Below are positions 15,213 through 23,110 of a stretch of DNA of 51,518 bases, piece by piece (position 1 is the first letter of the stretch; the number at the start of each line of letters is the position of its first letter). The stretch comes from Chitinophagaceae bacterium. GTDB taxonomy: Bacteria > Bacteroidota > Bacteroidia > Chitinophagales > Chitinophagaceae. The translations under genes were made by a program, and so were the position numbers. Location: positions 1 through 51,518 of the forward strand of contig JAEUVJ010000066.1 of assembly GCA_016787085.1 (NCBI GenBank), in the 5' to 3' direction. The notes under the pieces are model-generated. The model searched no databases. It had not been told where the DNA came from and saw nothing but the letters and a program-made list of their open reading frames with translations.

Positions 15213-15914
15213 ATGCTGAAAGAACTCCCCGGCTATATCGCCATCCTGTTCATCCTGACAACAATAGCCACATTAGCGATGCTCCACCTGGCCGTAAGAC
15301 GGTCGCCTGCTTATGCAGCCAAAAGCACCAGCATACTGGCAGGGCTTCTCGCATGGCTGCTGTTACAGGGTGTTTTATCAGTAAATGGCATATATAAAGA
15401 TACTCTTTCGATGCCCCCTAAATTCCTTTCAGCTGTCCTGCCGCCCCTTGTGACCATGATCATCCTTTTCGCCACCCGTTCAGGCCGGAAGTTCATGGAC
15501 AGCCTGCCCTTATCCACACTTACCTGGCTGAATATTGTCAGGATACCTGTTGAGATCGGGCTATACTGGCTATTTATTCATGAGACCATTCCGCAGTTAA
15601 TGACATTCGAAGGCCGGAACTTCGACATCATTTCAGGGATCACAGCCCCGTTGATCGCCTGGCTGGGGTTTGCCAGGAATAAACTGTCCCCGAAGGTCAT
15701 CCTCGCCTGGAATATCATCTGCCTCCTGCTGGTGCTGAATGTCGTCATACATGGTGTCTTATCCGTCCCCACACCGTTTCAGCAGTTTGCCTTTGATCAG
15801 CCCAATATCGCCGTTCTGTATTTCCCGTTCATCTGGCTGCCGGCCTTTATCGTGCCGGTAGTCATATTCACCCATCTTGTCTCTATCCGGCAATTGGTTT
15901 CAGGCAAAAGATAA
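15213..15914 (+). CDS. multi-pass membrane protein of unknown function
   Basis: 233 residues with about six or seven hydrophobic segments, starting IAILFILTTIATLAMLHLAV and ending FIWLPAFIVPVVIFTHLVSI. Short polar loops include RSGRKFMDS. No transporter or enzyme motif is visible. A CATCTTTG close to the -7 consensus lies about 20 bp upstream. Its ATG 15213 places a short polar N-terminus before the first helix. Confidence 0.7.
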   Translation: MLKELPGYIAILFILTTIATLAMLHLAVRRSPAYAAKSTSILAGLLAWLLLQGVLSVNGIYKDTLSMPPKFLSAVLPPLVTMIILFATRSGRKFMDSLPLSTLTWLNIVRIPVEIGLYWLFIHETIPQLMTFEGRNFDIISGITAPLIAWLGFARNKLSPKVILAWNIICLLLVLNVVIHGVLSVPTPFQQFAFDQPNIAVLYFPFIWLPAFIVPVVIFTHLVSIRQLVSGKR

Positions 15915-15992
15915 AATATCTTGTCCGGCATCAATCGCTGTGAACAACTTTTGTATTTCTCTTAATGAAGTATAGCATAATAATTGTTACCC

Positions 15993-16298
15993 ATGAATGA
16001 CAATCTCCAACCTATGCATGTAAGCTTCATTAAAGTCATCCATTTTACCCGCCTTATCAAAGCAGGCGGCCGTTTGCGTGAGTTCAACTTCAGAAAACTG
16101 AGGGACGCCGAACCCGAAACATTTACGGTGGACACAGTAGATGACCGGGGTAACCGTATCCTGTTTCGTATGCAAAAAAATGGCAATAGCCTGTGGGCCC
16201 TCCAGTCGCAGATGCTTCCCAAATGGATACCTGAATCGGAAACAAGGCTGCACGATGCCATTACCGACGAACTGAATAACCCGACAGAACCCTCCTGA
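15993..16298 (+). CDS. small conserved protein of unknown function, paralogue of the gene at 14226
   Basis: 101 residues from the ATG at 15993 (a second ATG at 16014 gives a start closer to the paralogue's). It shares with 14226-14492 the LREFNFRK core, the GNRILFRMQK strand and the C-terminal Trp-containing helix. The extra 14-20 residues at both ends are not shared. Two copies about 1.7 kb apart with unrelated genes between suggest local duplication, or a family used in several contexts. Confidence 0.7.
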   Translation: MNDNLQPMHVSFIKVIHFTRLIKAGGRLREFNFRKLRDAEPETFTVDTVDDRGNRILFRMQKNGNSLWALQSQMLPKWIPESETRLHDAITDELNNPTEPS

Positions 16299-16331
16299 TT
16301 TATTCCCGGAATACTATATTGCAGGCAAATA

Positions 16332-17153
16332 ATGCCTGTTATGAAGCGGATCTATGCTATCCTGATCAGTTCGTTGCTTTTCTCCTGTACAGAACCCAGG
16401 AATTTAACTACCACTACCTCAACGCCCCCGGAAAGTACCCTGGTACCTGATGGCAAACTATGGTCATCCTTGTTTCACCAGAAGGCCGCTGAATACAAAG
16501 CCTTATGCCTGCAGGCCTATAATATTGCCCGGCTCCGGCTGGATGAAGCTATGGAGCAACCCTCTTCCAAACCGAGGGCCATTATTACCGATATTGATGA
16601 GACCTTTTTAGATAACAGCCCCTATGCTGTTCGCCAGGCATTGCAGGGCAAGGATTATGACCCCGCCACCTGGCAGCAATGGACCGATAAAGGAACAGCC
16701 GATACCCTGACCGGCGCCCTCGCCTTTTTTAATTACGCCGCTTCGAAGCATGTAGAAATTTTCTATATCACCAATCGCAGGGTGGCGGAAAAGAATGGCA
16801 CGATGGAAAACCTCATCCGTTACGGTTTTCCCTATGCTGATAGCAATCACCTCGTACTCCGTAAAGATGCATCCAGCAAAGAAGCCCGCCGCCAGCAGGT
16901 AGGCGCTACGCATGAAATCATCTTACTCATCGGTGATAACCTGGCCGACTTCAGCCAGCTGTTCGATGGCAGGAAGACAACAGACCAAAGGGCTGATGCC
17001 GTGCAGCAACTAGCGGCTGAGTTCGGGAAAAAATTCATTGTGCTGCCCAATATCAATTACGGCGGATGGGAAGAGTCTGTCTATGGCGGCAATTACAATC
17101 TTACTCCCGCACAGAAAGATTCAGCGATCAAGAGCAACTTGAAAAGTTTCTAG
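16332..17153 (+). CDS. 5'-nucleotidase, lipoprotein e(P4) family (HAD acid phosphatase)
   Basis: Outer-surface phosphatase that releases nucleosides from nucleotides such as NMN and NADP breakdown products in the e(P4) group. The 273-residue protein (270 from the second ATG at 16341) has a lipoprotein signal (SSLLFSCTE), the HAD nucleophile motif AIITDIDETFLDNSPY with both Asp residues, FYITNRRVAEKNGT, and LLIGDNLADFSQLFDG. The second ATG gives a cleaner signal peptide and may be the true start. Confidence 0.9.
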   Translation: MPVMKRIYAILISSLLFSCTEPRNLTTTTSTPPESTLVPDGKLWSSLFHQKAAEYKALCLQAYNIARLRLDEAMEQPSSKPRAIITDIDETFLDNSPYAVRQALQGKDYDPATWQQWTDKGTADTLTGALAFFNYAASKHVEIFYITNRRVAEKNGTMENLIRYGFPYADSNHLVLRKDASSKEARRQQVGATHEIILLIGDNLADFSQLFDGRKTTDQRADAVQQLAAEFGKKFIVLPNINYGGWEESVYGGNYNLTPAQKDSAIKSNLKSF

Positions 17154-17207
17154 CCTACCGGGTAAATCTGCCGGCAGAGAGCATAAGTGGGTAGAGTGCG
17201 AGTCGGG

Positions 17208-17235
17208 CTGCGAGCTTTGAGCCATGAGCTGCGAG
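17208..17235. repeat. four heptamers of CNNNGAG type upstream of pdxJ
   Basis: Units such as CTGCGAG and CTTTGAG repeat with strict period seven. A different heptamer tract follows at 17267, on the other side of the -7 box. Confidence 0.65.
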
Positions 17236-17247
17236 CCCGGACTTCAT

Positions 17248-17255
17248 TAAATTTG
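17248..17255 (+). promoter_or_regulatory. -7 box of pdxJ
   Basis: TAAATTTG matches TAnnTTTG. It lies between the two heptamer tracts and would give a leader of about 50 nt composed almost entirely of AACTCAT-like units. Confidence 0.45.
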
Positions 17256-17266
17256 CAGCCGGAACC

Positions 17267-17308
17267 AACTCATAACTCATAACTCATAACTTTTAACTCT
17301 TAACTCCA
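17267..17308. repeat. six AACTCAT-type heptamers abutting the pdxJ start codon
   Basis: The first three units are identical AACTCAT; three diverged units of the form AACTNNN follow. The tract ends exactly at the TTG start of pdxJ. Exact 7-bp units within a 5' leader make slipped-strand length variation possible. Confidence 0.85.
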
Positions 17309-18043
17309 TTGACCAAGCTCTCCGTTAATATCAACAAGATCGCTACACTGCGCAACTCAAGAGGCGGCAACAACCCTGATGTAGTAAAAGCAGCCATAGA
17401 CGTACAGCGATTCGGCGCTGACGGCGTTACTGTCCACCCGAGGCCGGATGAAAGACATATCCGCTACAACGATGTACGTGAAATAAAGAAGATCATCAGC
17501 ACGGAGTTCAATATTGAAGGCAACTGTACCGAACAGAAATTTGTGGACCTGGTACTGGAAACAAAGCCCGACCAGGTAACATTAGTACCGGATACACTCG
17601 GGCAACTTACCTCCGACCACGGATGGGATACGATCAGGAACAAAGATTACCTGCGTGACATTATCGGGGTGTTTAAAAAAGCAGGCATTCGTATATCCAT
17701 CTTTGTTGACCCCGATGTAAAGATGGTAGAAGGCGCTGCGGCTACGGGTACGGACAGGATCGAGTTGTATACAGAAGGGTATGCAAGACAATTTGCAGCG
17801 GCTCCTTCGTCGGACACAGGACGGCAACAGGCAGTTAACCCTTATGTGGAAGCAGCTAAGAAAGCAAGGGGACTTGGCTTAGGCCTGAATGCCGGGCATG
17901 ACCTTGACCTGCACAACCTGCAATACTTTAAACAGAACATACCCTGGCTGGACGAAGTAAGTATCGGCCATGCGCTGATCTGCGATGCTATTTATCTTGG
18001 ACTGGAAAATACGGTGCAGTTGTATAAGCGGCAGTTGAGGTAA
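17309..18043 (+). CDS. pdxJ: pyridoxine 5'-phosphate synthase
   Basis: Condenses 1-deoxyxylulose 5-phosphate with 3-amino-2-oxopropyl phosphate to pyridoxine 5'-phosphate (DXP-dependent vitamin B6 route). The 244-residue TIM barrel shows LSVNINKIATLRNSRGG at the N-terminus, VTVHPRPDERHI, the FNIEGN segment, TLVPDT, ISIFVDPD, and GLGLNAGHDLDLHNL near the C-terminus, all PdxJ signatures. The start is a TTG at 17309: no in-frame ATG or GTG exists upstream before a stop, and the family normally begins at this residue. A heptamer tract touches the start codon. Confidence 0.95.
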   Translation: MTKLSVNINKIATLRNSRGGNNPDVVKAAIDVQRFGADGVTVHPRPDERHIRYNDVREIKKIISTEFNIEGNCTEQKFVDLVLETKPDQVTLVPDTLGQLTSDHGWDTIRNKDYLRDIIGVFKKAGIRISIFVDPDVKMVEGAAATGTDRIELYTEGYARQFAAAPSSDTGRQQAVNPYVEAAKKARGLGLGLNAGHDLDLHNLQYFKQNIPWLDEVSIGHALICDAIYLGLENTVQLYKRQLR

Positions 18044-18061
18044 TACCTTGTCAGATTTGCA

Positions 18062-18919
18062 TTGGTAATCAAAAAAAGTGTACGAGGAGTTGCGTATATT
18101 TATGAATTAGTGGCAACCTTACTTCAACACTCTAAGCATTTGAAACATTGTATTTGGTGCAGACGGACAGAACAAGAGACAACATTTAATAAAGAGGCTC
18201 ATACAATTCCAAAAACTTTAGGCGGACAAGATATTTGTATCAACGTTTGTGACATTTGTAACCAATTTTTTGGACAACACTATCAGAGTTCCCCATCAGT
18301 AGAAACCGTCATTAAGGAAACTTTCAATATCACACGAATAAGGTTGCTTGACAAAGAACATATTGGCAAGAATAAAGCAGTTACTAAATTTTCATCTCAA
18401 TATTTTAAGGTTGATCTTACAAAACACAAACTGGAACTAAAACCTGCATATCGACTTCAAAAAGGTTTTCAAGAAAAAATGGGGCGACAAATAAAGAAAG
18501 GGCTTTACAAAATCTTTTTAGAAGAAACAGAGAGGCAAAAATATGACGGGCATAATCCTCAATACGATTTTATCCGTGAATTTTGTCGGTATGACCTTGG
18601 CGACTATCCAGTTTTCTATTTTGAACGGTTACATGGAATAATTGCAATGGCAAAAAGCTGGACTGTTAGACCAGAGTTTTTCTTAGATCCCGATCAACAA
18701 TTCAAATATCTCGTAAGAGAACCAAGCTTTTTTGAGTTTGAGTTTTTAGGGCATGTATTTGGCATAGCCACTTCAAGACATTGGGAACTTGCTATTGACA
18801 ATTACATAAAGAAAACAACAGAAGCTAAAAGACAATTTTTCCGAAGATGGCGGCTGGTAAAAAACTTTAATGACATTGACTTGTCGCTAAGCATTTTGGA
18901 TGATGTTGACAGACCATAA
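18062..18919 (+). CDS. HNH endonuclease-like protein (HNH_5 type), AT-rich accessory gene
   Basis: A 285-residue protein with an N-terminal zinc-bound HNH-like module: HCIWCRR, a KEAHTIPKTLGG segment with the central His, and VCDICNQFFGQ, i.e. two CxxC pairs bracketing H-x-I-P-K-x-L-G-G. The remaining 200 residues are helical and basic and not recognised. Start uncertain: a TTG at 18062 or a GTG at 18110 are possible and no ATG fits. The gene is much more AT-rich than pdxJ before it, which suggests acquisition. It may be a restriction- or defence-type nuclease, but no partner methylase or known defence gene is adjacent. Confidence 0.7.
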   Translation: MVIKKSVRGVAYIYELVATLLQHSKHLKHCIWCRRTEQETTFNKEAHTIPKTLGGQDICINVCDICNQFFGQHYQSSPSVETVIKETFNITRIRLLDKEHIGKNKAVTKFSSQYFKVDLTKHKLELKPAYRLQKGFQEKMGRQIKKGLYKIFLEETERQKYDGHNPQYDFIREFCRYDLGDYPVFYFERLHGIIAMAKSWTVRPEFFLDPDQQFKYLVREPSFFEFEFLGHVFGIATSRHWELAIDNYIKKTTEAKRQFFRRWRLVKNFNDIDLSLSILDDVDRP

Positions 18920-19074
18920 AGGCTGCCGCAAATATGAACTGCTCCTGCACGGAGTCTCATGTGCCCGGCCTCATGTCATGCAGGGCCTCCTTGCAGATAA
19001 ATTTTGCCTTTTACCTGTTGCAAAGAATTGTTTATTTTTAAAAAACAGCTGTGGATAGTTTTTTCACGGACTGG

Positions 19075-19725
19075 TGTTATGCGCAATAAATTCGACTGAT
19101 TAATGGCATATAAACCCATTCTCCCGCTTACTCCGCTCACTTCCATTCCTAAAAGACATCAATTAAAAGAGAAAGTTAGGTTGGAAGCTGCACTACAATA
19201 TAAGAAGATGTTTTCATGCTCAAATCTAACAAACGCAGAGAGACATTTCCTTGAAGGTGTCAAATGGCAAGAGGAACAATACTATTCAAAATCTTTAGGT
19301 ACGTTAGATTGTGACTTAAGCGCAAGTTCGGTCGCATCAAAAGGTCGCTATTTAAAATACTTGGATTGCATTAAGCTGATAAAAGAATATTCGAAAAAAA
19401 AGAAGGCTGACTACTTAAAAACCCTCGAAGATTTCGTCCATAGTCATAGAACATCCAAATCGGTAGTAACACACTTCAGAGAAGGAGCGAATTGGGCAAG
19501 ATGGAATAAATACAAAGAAATCTTCGTTGATAGAAAAGACAAACTTGTGAACTTAAACGCCGCTAAAATTGCTCGTATTTTAATAAAAGAGAGAAAGTCA
19601 TTAGAGTCTAACCCCAGACCATTTCTTATTAAAATTGTTGAATCTTTTGGAGCAAAAGAAGTTTCTGTATTATATGGAAAGTATGCTAAACAAATTACCG
19701 AGACCAACTGACAATGCGCATAACA
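19075..19725. repeat. 11-bp inverted repeat flanking the gene at 19103
   Basis: TGTTATGCGCA at 19075-19085 and its exact complement at 19715-19725 lie 17 bp before the start and a few bases after the stop of the enclosed gene. The layout (GTTRRRY-like before, RYYYAAC-like after) recalls integron cassette boundaries, with one mismatch to the core-site consensus. The segment after the HNH gene (about 18925) shares ATGAACTG with the segment after this gene. Confidence 0.55.
19103..19711 (+). CDS. unknown protein in AT-rich cassette-like segment
   Basis: 202 residues, lysine-rich and predicted mostly helical, with no signal peptide or membrane segment. I do not recognise it. Two internal stretches look like repeats of one helical motif: FLEGVKWQEEQYY and FREGANWARWNKY, each followed by a Lys-rich helix, so the protein may be an internal duplication of about 90 residues. 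It is flanked by an 11-bp inverted repeat and follows the HNH gene on the same strand. Confidence 0.65.
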   Translation: MAYKPILPLTPLTSIPKRHQLKEKVRLEAALQYKKMFSCSNLTNAERHFLEGVKWQEEQYYSKSLGTLDCDLSASSVASKGRYLKYLDCIKLIKEYSKKKKADYLKTLEDFVHSHRTSKSVVTHFREGANWARWNKYKEIFVDRKDKLVNLNAAKIARILIKERKSLESNPRPFLIKIVESFGAKEVSVLYGKYAKQITETN

Positions 19726-19839
19726 TGAACTGTCTAAAAACCCAGGCAAAATCTAACCTTTTTATGGTTTGACTGACTAGTATCATCACAACCTGTCCGC
19801 TCTGCGGGAGCCCTTTACCCTCATAAGAAAACTTTCCCT

Positions 19840-19847
19840 TACATTCG
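19840..19847 (+). promoter_or_regulatory. weak -7 box of the LolA-like gene
   Basis: TACATTCG, one mismatch from TAnnTTTG, lies 23 bp before the ATG at 19870. The same variant is seen before ssb. Confidence 0.3.
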
Positions 19848-19869
19848 CTTCTTAAACTATTAAACAATC

Positions 19870-20577
19870 ATGAGAAAGATCTTTTTGGCGTTACTGAGCT
19901 TCGCCTTCTTTTCCGCCGGTGCGCAAACCGTGGAAGAAGTGATCCAGAAATATGCCGCCAACCTCGGCGGACTGGATGCTTTCAATAAAATAAAGACCGC
20001 AAAAATGACGGGCACCGTCACCGCACAGGGCAACGAACTGACCATTACCGTACAGGTGATCAATGGCCGGGCTGTCCGTACGGATGTGGAAGTGATGGGC
20101 AACCAGATAGTGAATGCCTATAAGGACGGCAAAGGCTGGAAGATAAACCCCTTTGGCGGCGCCACCACCGCTACCGATGCCACAGACGCCGAACTGACCG
20201 AAATGAAAATACAAACCATGCTGGCCCCGGTGCTTATGGATTACAAATCCCGCGGCCACCAGGTAGAACTACAGGGCCAGGAAGATGTGAACAGCATCAA
20301 AACCTTTAAGGTCAAACTGACCAGTAAAGATGATGCAAAAGTGACCACGTACTATATCAGTGCGGCTGATTATTCGCTTGTCAAATCCGTATCAGACCGG
20401 GAAATGATGGGGCAAACGATGGCCGTAGAAAGCTGGTACTCCGATCCGAAAGAGATCAACGGAATGAAATTCTACATGAGCCGCACACAGATGATAGACG
20501 GGCAGGAATTCCAGTCTGTCAAATTTGATAAAGTAGAACTGGATGTACAGATTGATGAAAAGGTATTCGATAAATAA
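19870..20577 (+). CDS. periplasmic LolA/LppX-like outer-membrane lipoprotein-sorting family protein
   Basis: 235 residues with a signal peptide ending SAGAQ. The mature protein follows the LolA-like pattern common in Bacteroidota: VEEVIQKYAANLGGLDAFNKIKTAKMTG, then NELTITVQVINGRAVRTDVE, YKDGKGWKINPFGG, and a C-terminal ESWYSDPKEINGMKFYMSR strand. Such proteins form half-barrels that carry lipids or lipoproteins across the periplasm. Which cargo this one carries cannot be told. A strong terminator follows 27 bp after the stop. Confidence 0.75.
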   Translation: MRKIFLALLSFAFFSAGAQTVEEVIQKYAANLGGLDAFNKIKTAKMTGTVTAQGNELTITVQVINGRAVRTDVEVMGNQIVNAYKDGKGWKINPFGGATTATDATDAELTEMKIQTMLAPVLMDYKSRGHQVELQGQEDVNSIKTFKVKLTSKDDAKVTTYYISAADYSLVKSVSDREMMGQTMAVESWYSDPKEINGMKFYMSRTQMIDGQEFQSVKFDKVELDVQIDEKVFDK

Positions 20578-20603
20578 ACGACTGTATCGTTTTATACAAA
20601 CCG

Positions 20604-20628
20604 ATCCCGCCACAGGCGGGATTTTTTT
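20604..20628 (+). terminator. intrinsic terminator of the LolA-like gene
   Basis: ATCCCGCC (20604-20611) and GGCGGGAT (20615-20622) form a perfect 8-bp stem with an ACA loop, followed by a run of T residues to 20628. It also overlaps the end of the convergent gene. Confidence 0.85.
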
Positions 20629-21064
20629 ATACCCATGCAGGCAGTTCTGTCATAGCCGCTAACTGGCCGTCTCTTTTTTCCCATCCATACGTAAACCGGC
20701 CGTTGGTGATAACAATAAAAGAGGCAGGTACAGTGATATTGTAACGCAGCGCCTGCTGCAAGGTGTCATTATTCAGCGTTATGGTTTCCGCTTTACACTC
20801 AACGATCATCCACGGCTGATGGTCTTTATCATACACGAGTATATCAAACCGCTTTTTCAGTTCGCCCAGCCTTATCTCCTTCTCCAATGCGATGAGTGAG
20901 GAAGGATACTGCATCACCTGCACGAGGTATTGAACAAAGTTCTGCCGCACCCATTCCTCCGGTGTCAGCAACAGCCATTTTTTGCGCAGCGGATCAAAGA
21001 TGTATTCTTTACCGGCTTCCTGTTTGGTGCGGAATGAAGGTTCGGGGAAATGGATGGGGATCAT
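20627..21064 (-). CDS. stand-alone HsdR N-terminal-type nuclease-fold protein
   Basis: A 145-residue protein of the type I restriction HsdR N-terminal (PD-(D/E)XK-like) family. The catalytic signature is recognisable: Glu in LEKEIRLGELKKRFDILV with the Asp, then WMIVECKAE providing the E-x-K pair. The C-terminal ALRYNITVPASFIVITNG is also typical. Single-domain members are widespread in Bacteroidota without hsdM/hsdS partners, and none are present here, so a role outside restriction is likely. Confidence 0.85.
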   Translation of the reverse strand: MIPIHFPEPSFRTKQEAGKEYIFDPLRKKWLLLTPEEWVRQNFVQYLVQVMQYPSSLIALEKEIRLGELKKRFDILVYDKDHQPWMIVECKAETITLNNDTLQQALRYNITVPASFIVITNGRFTYGWEKRDGQLAAMTELPAWV

Positions 21065-21111
21065 TCATCCAAAAATAAAGCTTTAAATTAGCAGAATTCA
21101 AAAGACGAATT

Positions 21112-21882
21112 ATGAAAACAAAAGAAGAGATAGTAAAGAACTGGCTGCCCCGCTATACGGGTGAGCACCTGGAGAATTTTGGAGAATACCTGCTGCTGAC
21201 AAACTTTAGCAACTATGTGACCATGTTTGCCGAATGGAATAATGTAAAAGTGGTCGGTGAAGGAAGACCCATGCAATGCGCTACCGCCAATGATATCACG
21301 ATCATCAATTTCGGGATGGGCAGCCCTACTGCGGCTACCATCATGGACCTGCTGACCGCCATTGAACCCAAAGCCGTATTGTTCCTTGGTAAATGCGGCG
21401 GACTGAAGAAACGGAATAAGATCGGCGACCTGATATTGCCCATTGCTGCGATAAGAGGAGAAGGTACATCAAACGATTACTTTCCGCCCGAAGTCCCTGC
21501 GTTACCTGCCTTCGCTTTGCAGAAAGCTGTTTCCACTACCATTCGCGACAATGCCGTAGATTACTGGACAGGCACTGTCTATACCACCAACCGCCGGGTA
21601 TGGGAACATGATGAGCAATTCAAAGAATACCTGCAGAAAGTGAGAGCTTATGCTATTGATATGGAAACAGCCACCATCTTTACCGTCGGCTTTTATAATA
21701 AGATACCTACGGGAGCTTTGTTACTGGTCAGCGACCAGCCGATGATACCGGAAGGTGTAAAGACCGAAGAAAGTGATAAAGCGGTTACCGCCTCTTTTGT
21801 AGAAAGGCACCTGAAGATCGGTATTGACTCACTGAAGCAACTGATCAATGATGGTCTGACGGTGAGGCACCTGAAATTCTAA
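21112..21882 (+). CDS. AMP nucleosidase
   Basis: Cleaves AMP to adenine and ribose 5-phosphate. The 256-residue protein is the short Bacteroidota-type member of the nucleoside phosphorylase fold: TIINFGMGSPTAATIMDLL, VLFLGKCGGLKKRNKIGDLI, RGEGTSNDYFPPEVPALP and the AIDMETATIFTVGF segment, whose Glu sits in the purine/ribose site. DQPMIPEGVKTEESD near the C-terminus is typical of AMP nucleosidases. A small secreted gene follows nine bases after the stop, probably in the same transcript. Confidence 0.92.
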   Translation: MKTKEEIVKNWLPRYTGEHLENFGEYLLLTNFSNYVTMFAEWNNVKVVGEGRPMQCATANDITIINFGMGSPTAATIMDLLTAIEPKAVLFLGKCGGLKKRNKIGDLILPIAAIRGEGTSNDYFPPEVPALPAFALQKAVSTTIRDNAVDYWTGTVYTTNRRVWEHDEQFKEYLQKVRAYAIDMETATIFTVGFYNKIPTGALLLVSDQPMIPEGVKTEESDKAVTASFVERHLKIGIDSLKQLINDGLTVRHLKF

Positions 21883-21891
21883 AACCTTTAT

Positions 21892-22269
21892 ATGAAACGA
21901 TTCCTGCTGCTGTCAACCATCTTTATGCTGGCCGTTTCAGCCGATAAATGCGGAACAAAAAAAGGCGAACCCATACCCTACAAAGGCAAACTGGAGACAA
22001 AAGGACTTTGTATGAACTATACGATCCGTTTGCTGGAAGGCAGCATAGATACATCGCTGATCAGCGCCTCATGGACAGATGAAGTAAAAGGCAAAACATT
22101 TACCAGCGTATTTGGTCTTGGCAGTCCCTGTACTTTCCCCGCTACGATCAATGAAGGGGATGAATTCTATTTCATGATTGATACCGCTACTGTACAGAAT
22201 TGTGCCGTGTGCATGGCCTACTATCCTACTCCGCCGAAAAAACTGGCAATAAAGGTGATCAGCAAATAA
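21892..22269 (+). CDS. small exported protein of unknown function
   Basis: 125 residues with a short hydrophobic export signal (FLLLSTIFMLAVSADKC; the Cys could serve as a lipobox residue although the preceding residues are atypical). The mature part contains Cys pairs (KGLCMNY, GSPCTF, NCAVCMAYYP) and a compact beta pattern. It is nine bases downstream of the AMP nucleosidase and nine bases upstream of the transposase. No family recognised. Confidence 0.6.
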   Translation: MKRFLLLSTIFMLAVSADKCGTKKGEPIPYKGKLETKGLCMNYTIRLLEGSIDTSLISASWTDEVKGKTFTSVFGLGSPCTFPATINEGDEFYFMIDTATVQNCAVCMAYYPTPPKKLAIKVISK

Positions 22270-22278
22270 CTCTTTGCT

Positions 22279-22740
22279 ATGGCTGGTACATTTTCACAGA
22301 TATACATTCAATATGTTTTTGCCGTTAAAGGCAGGCAGACTCTTCTTTTAAAGGAATTTGAAGAAGAGGTGTTTAAATACATAGCCGGCATAATCAGGGA
22401 AAAGGAGCAAAAGCCGCTTGCTGTGAACGGGATGCCTGACCATATTCATGTACTGGTGGGGTTGCGCCCGGTAATGAGGATATCCGACCTTGTGAGGGAT
22501 ATTAAGAACAACTCTTCCAATTTCATCAATGAAATGGGGTGGCTGAATAAGAAGTTTTCGTGGCAGGAAGGATATGGGGCATTTTCTTATTCGGAATCGA
22601 ATTACGGAAAGGTGATTGACTATATCAAAAACCAGAAACAACATCATGCGAAAAGCACATTCCGGCAGGAATACCTGTCCTTTTTAAGAAAATTCAATAT
22701 CCCTTTTGAAGATAAATACCTGTTTGAATTTTATGATTGA
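22279..22740 (+). CDS. IS200/IS605-type Y1 transposase, REP-associated (RAYT-like)
   Basis: A 153-residue single-strand HUH endonuclease of the TnpA_REP/IS200 type. The HUH motif is His55-Ile-His57 in GMPDHIHVLVGL, the candidate nucleophile is Tyr115 in DYIKNQKQHH, and the FSWQEGYGAFSYS block before it is typical of Bacteroidota members. It processes DNA hairpins as single strands. Immediately downstream lies an array of eight hairpins (22744-23106), the expected substrate class. No tnpB follows and no left-end hairpin was identified upstream, so it looks like a domesticated or stationary RAYT rather than a mobile IS. Confidence 0.88.
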   Translation: MAGTFSQIYIQYVFAVKGRQTLLLKEFEEEVFKYIAGIIREKEQKPLAVNGMPDHIHVLVGLRPVMRISDLVRDIKNNSSNFINEMGWLNKKFSWQEGYGAFSYSESNYGKVIDYIKNQKQHHAKSTFRQEYLSFLRKFNIPFEDKYLFEFYD

Positions 22741-22743
22741 CTA

Positions 22744-23106
22744 TTCTAATATCACCCCTTCGGGGTTTTCTTTTAATGTCCGTTATTCATTTGATCCAGA
22801 TTAATTTCATCCCTTCGGGGTTTACGCTGTGCGGCTCTAACAACATTTGCTATATGAATGCCAGCCTTTCAGGCTTTTATTCATAACAAAGTATCAAATA
22901 AAAATCCCGGAGGGATGGCATTAATATAAAATACACCGAAACACGGATACAAACCCCGAAGGGGTGACATTAGAAACCAGAATGTATTAATTTCATCCCT
23001 TCGGGATTCTAAAAACATATGATAACAAAAAACCTGAAAGGCTGGCATTAATATAACGCAGCCATCATCCTGAAACGGATACGAACCCCGAAGGGATGAT
23101 ATTAAA
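22744..23106. repeat. array of eight REP-like hairpins downstream of the Y1 transposase
   Basis: Eight 13-nt hairpins with 5-nt arms and 3-nt loops occupy 363 bp. Plus-oriented (TTC loop): 22754-22766, 22809-22821, 22863-22875, 22995-23007. Minus-oriented (GAA or GGA loop): 22904-22916, 22953-22965, 23031-23043, 23085-23097. Arms are mostly RYCCC/GGGRY, two are AGCCT-like. Each carries a conserved flank, consensus TTAATNYCA on the loop-TTC strand, directly 5' of the stem. Arms vary with compensating changes while the flank is kept, as expected for a recognised site. Confidence 0.85.
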
Positions 23107-23110
23107 AAAC

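Noticed and set aside
19075..19725. Calling bona fide integron attC sites
   Set aside because: The core differs from GTTRRRY at one base, no full attC fold was found and no integrase is in the window; kept only as a cassette-like layout.
22744..23106. Possible CRISPR array (regular hairpins)
   Set aside because: Units are short, occur in both orientations, and have irregular spacing; they fit REP-like elements beside a Y1 transposase.
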